A DNA stretch of 64,000 nt from Talinum fruticosum (Eukaryota > Streptophyta > Magnoliopsida > Caryophyllales > Talinaceae): contig JAITYX010000003.1 of the NCBI GenBank assembly GCA_021018815.1, positions 5,132,501 through 5,196,500 of the forward strand, given 5' to 3'. The notes beneath the pieces are model-generated. The model searched no databases, was not told where the DNA came from, and worked only from the letters and a program-made list of their open reading frames with translations. Below, piece by piece: positions 11,930 to 23,266 of this stretch. The position numbers were made by a program, and so were the translations under genes. Numbering within the stretch: the stretch's first letter is position 1; every line of letters starts with the position of its first letter.

Positions 11930-13050
11930 AAAGGAAGTTCGTTTTATGTTGAGCGAGATGGTTGACGTTGGGCTTGGTCAAAACCGGGGGTTGTTTCTAG
12001 GTCCATACCTAAGGTTAGGGTGATCCCTCCATCCTTCGTTGTAGGTGTTGAAAATGGACCGTACTTTCTTTGACCTTGATTAGGAAAAACAACATTTACT
12101 TCCCCCTTGTAATGTAGGGCATGCATCGAGTATGATGCCCTTTCAAACAGACAAATTCCACACACTACTACCTTTTGAACTCCTCTAGTGACGAGTTTAT
12201 TTAACATAACGAGTGATATGAGACAATTGATTTTCTAATGATGTACTTGAACTGAGCTCATTAACCTTCCTAAATTAGGTGTCCCTAGTTCCAAACTATT
12301 GAGTGTTTTGGGCCATATTATTAAATAATTCTCTAGCTTGAGCTGGAGTCTTATTAACCAAAGCTCCCCACCCCCTACTAGCGAGCATCTACCATATTTA
12401 TATCAATTGACAATAACCCTTCATAAAAATATTAAATCAGTAATTGTTTAGAAATTTGATGTTGGGGACAACTAGCACATAATTTCTTAAAACGTTCCCA
12501 GTATTCATAAAAAGTTTCCCAGTCATTTGTTTAATGCCGCAAATTTCTTTTCTAATGGACCCAATCCTAGATGCAGGAAAGAATTTTTCTAAGAATGCTT
12601 TATGAACTTGGGTCCATGTAGTGAATGTTGCAGGAGGTAAGTAATACAACCAATCTTTAGCCTTATCCTGAAGTGAAAAGGGAAAGGCTCTTAACATAAA
12701 TTAGTCTTGTGTGATTCCCTCGGCTTGCATGGTAGAACAAGTAATAATAAATTCATTAATATGACAATATGGGTCCTCATCAAGTAATCCATTAAACTTA
12801 GACAGGTAAGTTTAGAAATCTAGAATTCAACTTAAGGGGTCGGTTCAAAGTAGGATATGAAATAGACAAAGGTCTGTGTTTCTAAATTAGGTGCAGCAAG
12901 CTCACATAAAGTAGCCATTTCAAAGTTTATAGAATCAACCTCGGTTTCGCTCCCGAGAATCTTCGATTGTAGAGATTTGATGTTGTTCTCAACTTTTTCC
13001 GTCATGTGCTCTTCCTTCTCTCTCATCGTGCGACCACTCCGAAGTTTCAT
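11930..13050 (-). pseudogene. Athila-like gag, broken
   Basis: The minus strand starts at an ATG at 13050 with MKLRSGRTMREKEEH. The Retrotrans_gag core at 12697-12437 reads LRAFPFSLQDKAKDWLYYL, FLEKFFPASRIGSIRKEI and GIKQ. A later segment at 12207-11944 carries a cysteine pair (VCGIC) and NQGQRKYGPF. Stops and frame changes divide the frame. Gag forms the particle that packages the element RNA. The gene starts about 140 bases after the primer site, with an AT microsatellite in the leader. Confidence 0.85.
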
Positions 13051-13075
13051 ACACTAAAATGTAATCAAATTAAAA

Positions 13076-13078
<3 letters not shown>

Positions 13079-13143
<65 letters not shown>
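13079..13143. repeat. (AT)n microsatellite in the Athila-like leader
   Basis: About 32 uninterrupted AT dinucleotides between the primer site and gag. Confidence 0.98.
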
Positions 13144-13146
<3 letters not shown>

Positions 13147-13189
13147 AATTAGATTAGATTGAAAGAAAACTAAGATTTTTTCTCTTCTT

Positions 13190-13208
13190 TCCCCAACAGC
13201 GGCGACAA
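13190..13208 (-). promoter_or_regulatory. Primer binding site, tRNA-Asp-like
   Basis: On the minus strand TTGTCGCCGCTGTTGGGGA lies four bases inside the 5' LTR. It resembles the Athila primer site complementary to the 3' end of tRNA-Asp, with a few transitions. Confidence 0.75.
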
Positions 13209-13212
13209 AATT

Positions 13213-15633
13213 TATTATCTTGTCGTACAGCTACAAATTAAACCACTGCTTAGGCTTATAATAAATAATATAGCATAGAAAAGTATGTATCGGATACACA
13301 AGGAAAGATAATGTAAAAATCAAACTTTCAATCCAATTAAACTTACTAATCTAATTATTTTATTTCTTTATCTTGTAAAACAAAACCTTAAACAAATCAA
13401 ATTAAGCTACTAAAATTCTAAATATTCCTATAAGAAAGACTTCTGATATTCTTCAAATTCCATTTTTATAATTTAATTTTGACATAATTAACCTAATTAA
13501 TTCTGAAAAATTCAAAACAGAAATCAAATAAATATTCAAAACAGAAAATCTCAGAATTTAATAACTAAAAATAACAGAAACATTATCTAACAATATAAAT
13601 AAATAATCTAGACAGAATATAAAAAGTATAATAACCCAGAAATATTTTTTATATGTTCGTTTTAGAATAATTAAAACAGAAAACTAAGGCAAAAAATTAA
13701 ATAACTAAAATTCTGCACTAAATTAATTACGAAAATAAATACTAAAATTACCTAGAATATTAACACTAATTTTTTACACCTAACTAGACCCTAAAAATAT
13801 AAAAATAAAATTTAAAACCAAATTTACGAAATTATTTAACTAAAAGCCTACAGTAATTAAATTCAAGAATTAAATATGAAAAATTATCAAATTAATTCCA
13901 AAAATTATAAAATTTAATCACATCAAACTAGGACTCTATCTAAACCCTAAAAGAAGATAAAACATAAAAAATAATAAAAAACACTATTTTTAAACTAATT
14001 TCTAACAAACTAATTCAAAAATAATAAAAACTAACAGAAAAATAATCTAAAAATTAAAATATATAAAGACTCAAAATTAAATTAAAATAAAATTCCTAAA
14101 ACTAACATAAAAGACTGTTATTTAAGGAGGGGATAACGAAATTAATAATAAAAGATTGGAACTTTGTAAATAAAAATTGACAACAAAGTAAAGTAACTAA
14201 AAAGCAAATAAATAATATCAATGATAACAATTTTATAAAAAATAACTTAGTATAATCTATATCTACCATGCAAATTATTATTCATCATTAACACACAAAT
14301 TGATCTACCCATGAGCTAAACTATAGATGACAACCACTAACGGATCTTCCCGTTTTTCCTTAGTTATTAGTTTAATTAAGCCTAGCCCTAATATAAACCC
14401 TACTAATATTGATAACCCTAACACCAGCACTAGAATTTAATCAAATTAGAGCATTAAGTATTACAAAAATCATCTAGCACCTAATAACCAATCTACTAGC
14501 AAATTGATTTAAAAATGATCTATGATAATTTCCTAATTAAAAGAAATGGGTATGAGCCATCCATGATTAACTAGGATTATACTTATTTCTAAAAGATCAC
14601 GCGATTACGTACTTAAACCCTTTAAACTATCATATGAATTTATATAAAACTAATTAGCGTACACTCTAATTAATTAGACATAAAATCATAAACGATAAGA
14701 ATAAATTATCATAAAATCATGGATCTTTCTAATCAAAAAGATAATAAAGATCGAAAATTTGTTTCAAAATAAATAATTTAACATGGTTTTTGATAGATTA
14801 TACTAAGTATAAAAAAAACTACTCAAACATAATGTCATTTAAAACACATAAACTAAATAAAAATAACATCTTTCATATTAATCTAACAATAAAAATTCAA
14901 TCTTTACTACTAAAAAAATTACGATACTAAATAATACTACCGATATAAATTTCTTCGGACGTGGAAAGGTTGACAACCGATGATGTTGACGATGATCAAG
15001 ATGTGATGATTATGATATGGTGGCTGTGAGTGAGAGCTGCGTAGAATTGAAGAGGTGATGATGATAGATAGATTAGGCGTGAGATAAAGAGATAGAGAGG
15101 GAGGTTGATTGATGAAGAGGGATGGTGATGATGATTATTGAGGAGCTAGCGAGAGAGACACGAAGTAGATGATGGGTGGTTTTGTGATAATGGGGGGGCA
15201 GCGAAGGGACTGTGTGGGAAGGCTTCAACATGTCGGAGCTGGGTATGGCATGAGAGATTAAAAAGTCATAAGGGCTACTAGGGCTCGGTTCTCGTTACTT
15301 TTCTTCCAAGTTTCCTTCTTCTCATGCAACTTTAAGGAGGAGTCCTAGTGGGTTTAGGGGCATGACTATCTTCACTCTCCTCTTCAAATTAAAACTTTAT
15401 AAAATAAAATATCATAAAATAAATATTTTAGGACACTTTATTTTTATGGACCGACTTCATTTTTTTTTGAATGCTTGTCGGTGGCTAAAAATCCACTTTC
15501 AACATATTTTCTTCTCTTCCCACTTTATTCGACAATTAGCTAAAAATAAACAAGATAGGATAATTTAGATAAAATAAACTATATAATATAAACTAAATAA
15601 CTACTAAAATTACGTACAAAATATGACTTAACA
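13213..15633 (-). repeat. Athila-like 5' LTR
   Basis: It aligns with 3944-6417 over its full length with scattered differences and small indels. The outer end is GACTTAACA, followed by the duplicated GGAGG. The inner end reads TATTATCTTG where the partner has TGTTAGCTTG, so the terminal dinucleotide has mutated since insertion. Confidence 0.92.
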
Positions 15634-15638
15634 GGAGG

Positions 15639-17139
15639 TTCGGCCACAAAGAAGGCCGGAACCAAGTTAACTCGTTCTATGGTTGCTCATGCAAAAGGTA
15701 AAGCCCGTTCCTTAGAAGATTCAAAGCTACTTGTCGCTCAGCGCTTCTTTATTAATGACAGGTTGTTCTCCAAAACTTCTTTTTCTTGGATCAAAGCCTC
15801 TCTCCAAACAGGTATCTTCAATTACCTGTGTTTTTATGACTATACATCTACCCGGAACTCGTTATCGAATTCTATTCCCACATGACGAGTAAGAGATAAT
15901 GTGATCTCTTCTATCGCCCAAGGCAAGGTGGTTCGTATCAACCTTGCTCTATGTCATAAACTCTTTGTTGTGAAGTCTTTTTCTTAATTCTAACCCTATT
16001 CCCTTCAATGAAGTCGCGGATGATTTCTTTAATAAGTACGCTAAAAAACTCCTCAGTCCGGAAAGAACTTTTCTACGACTTAGATGACTTCCAAAGCCGG
16101 ACTTCTATGCTTCATTCTAATGAGAACCTTCTTCTCTTACTTTCCCTCAAAAGAGAACCCTAATAGCAAAGTTCTCAAGGTTCTTTTTACAGGAAGGGTA
16201 TGATGTGGACCTCTTTCCATTCATCCTAGAATAGATTGCTTCTGTTCCTTCGACCGGAAGAAGACTCCTTATCCCTTTGGAGTCTGTTCTTTTAGTCTGT
16301 TTTCACTCGGTTTGGGGTCGAACTACCTTCGATCTAAACCAATGCCTAGAACCTACCGTTTGTTTTGGCGAGAGATGAAAACTTTGGCCTTGGATATCAG
16401 GAAATCTAACCTAGTGTCTAGGTTCACTCCTCAAAATTAGCTCATTCTCCTCAACCTTAGACTCGGACCGGTCCCGAGGTTTCACTTCTTCTTGTAGGAC
16501 CATCTACTTCTCTACCGCCTTTCTATTGAACTTCTTCGAAGGTGGCCACTCGGTTTGTCTCTCTAGCTAAAGAGTTACAAGTAACTCTAGGAGCCTTCCA
16601 AGCTTTCATGCCATTAATGACTCAGTACCAAAGCCGGGCACGGACTCGGATCGAGTAGAGTCAAGCCATGATTGCAGAATTCAAGGAGCTTATTAAGCAA
16701 TAATAATAGCAAATCCACCACCTCTAAGAGTGAACGTCTAAGGCGGAAGAGGACTCGGAAGCGAAGAAAAAAGCCTGCAGAATCCTCCAGTTCTTCTAAG
16801 TCCGAGTTAGAAGAAGCGAGAAGAAGGATAAGGAAAGGTGAAGAAGAAGTTGAAGAAGAAGGAAAGGAAGCTAAAGTAGTTCCATCCGAGGGTAAGGGCG
16901 ACAAAGAACCCGAGGTGATCTCTTCGATCACACTTAGTCTACCTCGGAAGAGGTTGGTGATGTTGGCTAGTCTAAGGCCTCTACCTCGGAACCACAGACT
17001 GCAGCACCATTTGCTTGAGGAGGAAGAAGAAGCCGAGGAAGATCTACCTCCGAGTCACAAACGGGTCATCCCACTGCCTAATATACCACTACTTGTTGGC
17101 CCCTCACCAAGCTATTTCTACACAATGCTACGGGCGTAG
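15639..17139 (+). pseudogene. SIRE-A env-like ORF, main part, broken
   Basis: This continues the ORF begun at 3912. Readable parts: SATKKAGTKLTRS and LEDSKLLVAQRFF (15640-15760), a diverged middle near 15960-16180 matching the FFEKYAKE..SRKNF..T block of SIRE-C and SIRE-D, and from 16672 a Ser/Lys/Arg- and Glu-rich tail (SERLRRKRTRKRRKK, EEVEEEGKEAK) ending at a stop near 17139. Long charged runs suggest coiled coil and a nuclear-localisation-like basic patch. No signal peptide or clear membrane segment is seen, so 'env-like' describes position only. Function is unknown. Confidence 0.65.
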
Positions 17140-17596
17140 GTGCAACCCTCCTCCTTCTTAATTCCAAACATTTGTTTTAAGTTTGTCCAACATCTTTTGT
17201 ACTTAGTTGTTCTTTCCTCCCTCTTTTTTTATTTTCTGTTGAAATGCATAGAGGGACAGAAAAGATAGAAACTAGTATGTTTGGTTTAAGAGGAGTTTTC
17301 CCTTAGTTGTTTCTTAGTTTATCTACTTCTTAGTCTGTTTAAGTTTCTCTACAATTGCTTCTACTAATTAATGAAACGTACCTATTTCTGAGCGAGACTT
17401 CATACTTACTCTGGTATATTTTTCTTTATTATATAACAAGTATGCTTTGATTACTTCAAGAAGCATGTTTTCGGTTGTATATGATATGCGTTGTTCAATA
17501 TTCGTTTTTATTCTTTCTCGCTCTTATCAACACACTATGAAAACTTAACTCTCTGAACTAATTAGTTTCTATCTTAAGTATGGAATATCTTTCATC
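17140..17596 (+). other. SIRE-A region between env-like ORF and polypurine tract
   Basis: AT- and T-rich with no supported gene. It corresponds to 48085-48850 in SIRE-C. AATTAATGAAACG near 17365 is a weak polyadenylation-like context. Confidence 0.6.
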
Positions 17597-17609
17597 AAAA
17601 GGGGCAGAT
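17597..17609 (+). promoter_or_regulatory. Polypurine tract of SIRE-A
   Basis: AAAAGGGGCAGAT stands directly before the LTR start TGAAGACTC. SIRE-C has AAAAAGGGGAGAT in the same place. Confidence 0.85.
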
Positions 17610-19035
17610 TGAAGACTCGAGTCTAACTCTCTATCTCTCTATAGTTTTGATTTTAAGTTATTTTAAGCTTTTAAGAAACTCATGTCTAAGTTTTCATTCT
17701 TTTCGACCCACTCGAAACCATTTTTCAAGCATAACACTTTTAACCAGGTTTCTTACTCACTCGAAACAACTTAGAACAATGTCATGAGTAAATAATTTCA
17801 CAAACACTTTAAATTCTAAGTACTTGACTTGGTGTTCAAACTGAAAATGAATTCAATGTTAATTCTACTTTCTACGTCGGCATACTTAATGAAATTGTTT
17901 ACTTGATTAAGTTATGTATTTTGATTCTTTATTCTTAATAACTTAATCTTTTTAAGGATTTACTCAAGATGGAATTTGAACCTAATTAATATTAGACACA
18001 AAAATTCCATTCTTTTAGAGTGAAGAAAATTAAGTGCTTAATTACTTTGAATTAAATATTATCTTTGCCTAATCTTGGAACAAAGTATTTTTATACTTTG
18101 AGTAAAACTTTGAATTGCTTTTAAAGGTTGATTAAACAAGCCTAATCTATTTTTAAAAAGCAAAAGCAATCGGTTTCTAGTTGTTAAACACCGGTAGATA
18201 GAAATCGGCCATTTATGGACATAGCTCAAACACCATGTCGGGGTTGTTTGTTTCCAAATTCGGTACACTTTAACTTTGTGTCCAATGGTTGTTTCCACCC
18301 TAGAATTCAATTACAACCAGAGGGATGGACCACTTTTAAGCCAAGGACTACCACTCAACGTTCCTATTACAACATATCCTTTTACGAGTGACTTAGACTA
18401 GCCGTTACAACGGTTGAAGCTCACAAGTCCAGAACAAGCCTTAATGGCTATTCTTCCCTATTGTGTATAAATAGAAGCCACTCTACAAGACTTAAAGATT
18501 ATTGAACACATTGCTTAACACTTACTTAGTGCTTACTTACTCAATCTTCAACTTACAACTCTAATTACGTAATTTTTACTTTCCGAGTTGTAAAGGAAAG
18601 TCTTGTAAACACTTCTACTCTTTCTACTTTCTTCTATGTCCTTAATTGATTTGTACGGATTAACTTAGCTCAGTTGTCCCTAATAGTAAAGGGTATCTCG
18701 GTTAGTAAGTACTAGATCGGATAAGGCGGTTTCGAGTCTAGGAAAACTTATAATTGAATTGTCTAAGGGAGCAATTGTATAAAGAATCAATCCTTGTATT
18801 TGTGAATTCAAAATAGTGGATTTAACTTGGTGCTTAGAGTAACACTGGCCATGGTTTTCTGCCACGAAGGGTTTCCACATTTTTCACTATGTACTGCACT
18901 TTCTAAGTTCATTCTAGACTCGGAATTATTTTCTAAGTCTGTTTTGTGCAAAATAGTTTGTATTTTCTCAAAAATCTTCCATCACCCTATTCACCCCCTC
19001 TAGGATGACTTAGTTTCTCCAGGAGCAAACCTTCA
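17610..19035 (+). repeat. SIRE-A 3' LTR
   Basis: It starts TGAAGACTCGAG and ends GAGCAAACCTTCA, with the conserved 3' block (GTGGATTTAACTTGGTGC, CACCCTATTCACCCCC). TATAAATA is at 18466-18473. Length is 1426 bases. The next base is inside a Tat-clade RNase H. Confidence 0.9.
18466..18473 (+). promoter_or_regulatory. LTR TATA box, SIRE-A 3' LTR
   Basis: TATAAATA followed by GAAGCCACTC. The same box stands at the same place in both SIRE-C LTRs (40553 and 49771). Confidence 0.65.
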
Positions 19036-19560
19036 CAACGTACTTTGACGTCACTTTGAATTAGAAGGGCTTTGGAGTAGGGATCCTTCCGGTCTCACCG
19101 AGAGGAGCACACACTCCCATTTTGCTCAAGTTAGATTTTGAGGTTACCAACAATGCTTGCGAGAGAATGAAGCATGCATCACAGGACTTCAAGCTATCAT
19201 AGAAATTAGAGCCAAGAACATTAGGGTTTTCGGTGACTCCAATAAAAATCATTAATCAGATTTCACGAAGCGAAGGTACGTAGTGAAGTCTTGGCACCCT
19301 ATTAGGCATATCCGATTGAATTATCGAAACACTTGTGAAAGCATATTGTATACCTACCTTCCTAGTGATGACAACCAATTCGCGGATGCTTTAGCTAAAT
19401 TAGCATCCATGATTAATATCCCTAGTTACATTCATTTAATGCCCATTCATATAGAAGATGGAGTCAGCTGCGCTCATATACGCACTTGAAGTGTCTAGTA
19501 CCGACCAAACCAGTTGGTACCATGACATATATCGGTATCCGAAAAACCAAGAATACCCGT
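19036..19560 (+). pseudogene. Tat-clade RNase H, 5'-truncated
   Basis: Directly after the SIRE-A LTR the frame reads TYFDVTL (catalytic Asp), then GVGILPVSPRGAHTPI and KLDFEVTNNACE. The later part RVFGDS and NYRNTCESILYTYLPSDDNQ, then FADALAKLASMINIPS (19386-19430), carries further conserved acidic residues. Stops at several places. The type with ...NQFADALAKLASM is characteristic of Tat elements, which carry an extra RNase H between RT and integrase. Confidence 0.8.
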
Positions 19561-20760
19561 CGGACTCCACACCTAGAGCCCAACGAGCCATCTGTATGCT
19601 AGTAGCTCAATTCTTCATCAACCAAGGACAGTTGTACAAGAAAACCAACATAGGAATTAGCTTACTTTGTGTCAATCAACATGAAGCGGAGCGCATGATT
19701 AACGATATTCATGGTGAGGAATGTGGACCTCATATGAATGGAAGAATGTTTGTTCACAAAATTTAGAGGTTAGGATAGTATTGGTCAACCATGGCAACAG
19801 ATCGCCATGAATTTGTTAAGAAGTGTCACAAGTGTCAAGTGGATGCAAACTTGTAGCACCGACCACCATCCTTCCTCACGACACTTGCATCGCCCTGCCA
19901 TTTTTAGTTTGGGGCATTAACATTATCGGTAAAGTGACCCATAAAGGAACGGGTGGTCACGAATTTGTGTTATAGCAATTGACTACTTTACTAAGTGGGT
20001 TGAAGTAGCCTCTTATGCAACATTAACATCGAAGCTTGTGGAAAAGTTCATCACTCGGAATATTATTTGTCGATATGGGGTACCCCATGAATTGATTAGT
20101 GACCATGGTAGTCACTTCAAGAAAGAAGTAGTAGATTTATTGGACAAATACAAGATCAAACATCACAAATATTCTCCATATCGCCCTCGGACTAACGGAG
20201 CGAGTTGAGGTCGCTCATAAAATTATTCGCAAGATAGTGGAGAAAAAGGTTGTCGGCTATAAGGATTGGCTCGACAAGTTACCCTTTGCTTTATGGGACT
20301 ATCGGACCTCAATTAAGACATCCAGGGGAGCAACACTCTAGTCCCTAGTATATGGCATGGAAGCAGTCCTACCAATAGAAATTGCCATTCCTTCATTACG
20401 GATCATTGTAGAAAATCATATTCCTGAGCGAGAATGGGCTAAGGCACGCTACTGAAGCATTAGTATTGCTAGATGAAAGGCGCTTAAATGTCTTACATAA
20501 TGTCCAATATACCAAACACGTATATCAAGGGCATTTAATAAGAAAGTGAAGCCTCGTAATCTACAAATTGGGGATTTGGTCCTTAAGCGGATTAGAGAAC
20601 CAATTCAGGATCCTCAAGGAAAATTTAGGCCCAACTAGTACGGCCCATTTATACTTAGTCAAATACTGCCATGAAGAGCAATAAAATTGACTGATTTGGA
20701 CAGTGAAGAGATTTTTCAGCATACAAACTTGGATCAACTAAAGAAGTACTATGTTTAGCA
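19561..20760 (+). pseudogene. Tat-clade integrase, broken
   Basis: N-terminal zinc region: AQFFINQGQLYKKT, then HGEECGPHMNGRMFVHKI (19700-19766) and KKCHKCQVDAN (19815-19850). Core: FTKWVEVASYATL and RNIICRYGVPHELISDHGSHF (19990-20120), NGA, then after a one-base shift VEVAHKIIRKIVEKK. Then WLDKLPFALWDYRTS and LVYGMEAVLPIEIAIPSLR, giving the catalytic Asp (DHG) and Glu. The end is QFTNLDQLKKYYV-like (20720-20757). In-frame stops and shifts make it inactive. Confidence 0.85.
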
Positions 20761-21239
20761 TGACACCAAACAGATCCGTGATACGCTAAACCCGAGCCCA
20801 ACCGAGGCCATACGATAGAAGTCGCCGACCACCATCCAAACAATGGCGAACCGGTCCGGTCAAGCAACCTCTTTGTCCATATTCTGTATTTAATTGTTTT
20901 GATGGTCCAATCGGATGGTCCACTTGTTTAATTAACTCTTTAATTATTATTTTAAGGGCGGTCTAATTAGACGGTCCGAATTTATTCCTCTAAGTGAGCG
21001 ATAAAAATAAATGAAGCATAAAAGTGAGTATAAAACTTACGTTTTAATTTTATTAATAAAAGGTAAACATCCTACTTACTCGAATACATAACTAATAAAA
21101 GGAAAATAAAACAAGCATACTACTTGGAAAATAAATTGTTCTAAAGAGGCAAAACTAAAGTTCCCTAAATTTCTATTTCTTCCTAAATTCTCTCTAAATT
21201 TTAGCCCTAGTCAATCTTTACTTTCTTTCCTTTGGGATC
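20761..21239. other. Tat region between integrase and antisense DUF7745-like gene
   Basis: No gene supported. It is AT-rich (20930-21200) with CGGTCTAATTAGACGGTCC near 20955-20975, a short imperfect palindrome lying between two convergent transcription units (pol on +, DUF7745-like on -). Confidence 0.6.
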
Positions 21240-22731
21240 GTTAGACTCGGTTGCGTCCTCCTGTGAGCCCTCCTCTCTTCAACTTCATTAGCTTTTGCGT
21301 CCTTCCTATGAGCCCATTCGTTAATCCGAGGGTTCACTTCACGAATTTGAAGCAATATTGCAGCAAGAACAACTCCTCTTGGATCCCATTCCCCGAGTCC
21401 TCGGCGTCTTACGTTGTTTTGGGTCTACTACGTTATCCATCCCGGATAATATTTAGAAACTGCAGTTGTTCGCTTATCTATAGGTTTCAACAACTTCAGC
21501 AAGTTTATCCAATAATCTAGCCATGTCGAAACCCACGTTGAGTTGCTAAAACCCGCAAACAGTTCAAAAGTAGCGAGGCTAGACACAATCCAAGTAAGGG
21601 ATTGTCTGTTCTTGTCCCATTTGTCGTAATACATGATCGGGGAAATAGTACGTACTGGCTTTCCGACCAGCAAACGTACAAGAAGGTGCTTCTCAATGTG
21701 TGTCCTAAATTGGGACACTTTCTAGTGCTTGATGTACTATTCAATGGGATTCTCGGTTCTAAACTAAGCCTCCCACCAAGAAGCATGATGGTCAGTAAAA
21801 ACACTTCTTAGCTTGCATTGACAAAGCCGTGTAGCTAGGTATAAGTCCACATCCGCGGAGCTCGCACCGATTGAAGGTGCTCCATTAACCAAATCTACAC
21901 ACAACGAGATAATAAAATCATTAGAATCCTGCACGGTTGTGTTCATCCTTATTTATGGCCCAATAGGAGCAAAATTAAAATAAAAAAATAAAAAACAAAG
22001 AGAGAGCAAAAACGAGACTTTAGGCGAGTGTTGGAGGCTTTTCGGCCTCGCCGGCGCCGCTTACCTAGTCTTGCCGACTAGTTCTCGGATGTTGTTTTTG
22101 CTCACTCGCAATAATAGGGGGTTATCCGCGAAGTCCTCGTCTGGATTCAATTCAACTAGGTCCAACCCTATGATAGTTTCTGCAACTATTAGTGGACTTA
22201 GGGAGCAATGATCCTCCAACCGCTCAACAAAACTCAACAATGCAGCAAGCGCCATGTCCCTGTGGCCTCTCACTAATAGGAAACCACTTATTAGGCAGGT
22301 GATTATAGCTCGGCGTCTTTGAATGTAGGCGAGGCTCTAAAGAGTGCATTGGGCAATAATGTTTCAGCAGGTTCATTAAATACACCTCGTCCGTAATATG
22401 AATCCAACTCAGATTCCTATTGATTAGCTTCAACGAGCACTTGTATGTTTCATGCATATTAGTGGAAGATGTCGGCATGACAAGTTTAGTTCGACGTTGA
22501 TGCCTAGGATGGCATCAAATTCTTTAGATAGGGAACATAACTCCTTATTCCCAAACCTAAAGACATGATAGTGCGGGTCCCATAAGGCCACGAGTTGTCT
22601 TTAAGATAGTCCAATAGACTTTTACTCGCCGAATGCTAAATAGGGTGTTCGAGTCCATAGTGGGACAGCCCTACCCTATAAAAATCCATCATCTCGTGTC
22701 TCCAACGGGACAATTCAGTCATATAGTTCAT
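21240..22731 (-). pseudogene. Antisense DUF7745-like ORF of Tat element, broken
   Basis: The minus strand from an ATG at 22731 reads MNYMTELSRWRHEMMDFYR. After frame changes come WDPHYHVFRFGNKEL and SKEFDAILGINVELNL (about 22590-22490), then RDMALAALLSFVERLEDH and SPLIVAETIIGLDLVELNPDED (22260-22130). WDP.YHVFRFG..EL followed by an I.AET block is the pattern I associate with the plant family DUF7745 (name from memory). A possible splice donor (AG|GTAAGC) follows at about 22065. A further segment with LLVGKPVRTISPIMYYDKW is at about 21670-21610, and a basic C-terminal tail lies near 21300. Function unknown. It is convergent with pol and downstream of the mobile-domain gene. Confidence 0.55.
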
Positions 22732-23266
22732 CTTTCAAGTGAAAAAAGAATTAAAGGCACTGGGAGCTCCCTTAGGAACTGTTTTTCGAAGAAATTGCAG
22801 AAGGAAGGCTTAGAAGGTGTGATTTTCGGTATCTAACTAAAGGTTCTTTTTGTAGCGATCTCCAAGTTTATAGTCCCGCCACGCCACGCCTTTGAAGCCG
22901 CCAGAACCCTTGGCCACCCGCTTGACCGGTGTCGGCCGGATCGCTTAGTCCGTTGTTTTTTCGGGCCGCGCCCTCCTTGGGCCAATGTCGGTTTCTACTT
23001 TTTGCCTATTTCAGCCATACCCTATTGTTTTTGGGCCGGTGCACTTATCATTTCCTATTTTCTATTTTATTATTTTTCTTTTGGGGGAATGGGGGCTAGT
23101 GCAAATTTTTTCGATTTGATCTTTGTAATTTTCCTTAGGATTTTTCACATTATATAAATAAAAGAAAGCATTTTTAGAATTGCTTCCTTGCATTCATCCC
23201 ATTTGCATAAAGTTAAAATGTTACAAAACATTAAACATTAAACAAAAGCACCCTACAAGGAGAAGA
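22732..23266 (-). other. Spacer between the two antisense genes
   Basis: No gene supported. The part next to the mobile-domain stop (23219-23150) is AT-rich and could hold its polyadenylation region. 22870-23050 is GC-richer (CGCCACGCC, GGCCGGATCG) with no recognisable frame. Confidence 0.5.

Larger units (their letters stand above)
3944..15633 (-). mobile_element. Complete Athila-like Ty3/gypsy retrotransposon, minus strand
   Basis: Two LTRs of 2474 and 2421 bases bound 6.8 kb of internal sequence that reads, on the minus strand, primer site, gag, protease, RT, RNase H, integrase and polypurine tract. GGAGG is duplicated at both ends. The order RT, RNase H, integrase is gypsy. The gag segment LRAFPFSLQDKAKDWLYYL, the QGQRKYGPF segment and the tRNA-Asp-like primer site fit the Athila lineage. 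It splits the env-like ORF of SIRE-A. All ORFs are broken. No env-like ORF is seen between integrase and the 3' LTR, unlike many Athila members. Confidence 0.92.
1..19035 (+). mobile_element. SIRE-A: Sirevirus-type Ty1/copia retrotransposon, 5' half outside window, interrupted by two insertions
   Basis: The parts run in order: end of integrase (from base 1), RT, RNase H, a 3' region with an env-like ORF, a polypurine tract and a 3' LTR (17610-19035). The copia order (integrase before RT), the ...GTKWLFKNK... RT start and YVDD identify Ty1/copia. The extra 3' ORF and the similarity to the gag of SIRE-B, C and D point to the Sirevirus (SIRE/Maximus) group. A solo LTR at 2255-3501 and a gypsy element at 3944-15633 interrupt it. 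The five bases after the 3' LTR are CAACG; the matching copy should lie left of the window. The host sequence at 19036 is the RNase H of a Tat-clade gypsy element, so SIRE-A inserted into that. Confidence 0.85.

Noticed and set aside
13079..13143. Functional replication or matrix attachment site
   Set aside because: A plain AT microsatellite; nothing beyond base composition supports such a role.
16614..16931. 105-codon minus-strand frame
   Set aside because: Antisense shadow of the charged tail of the env-like ORF; Ser/Leu runs come from the Glu/Lys/Arg codons.
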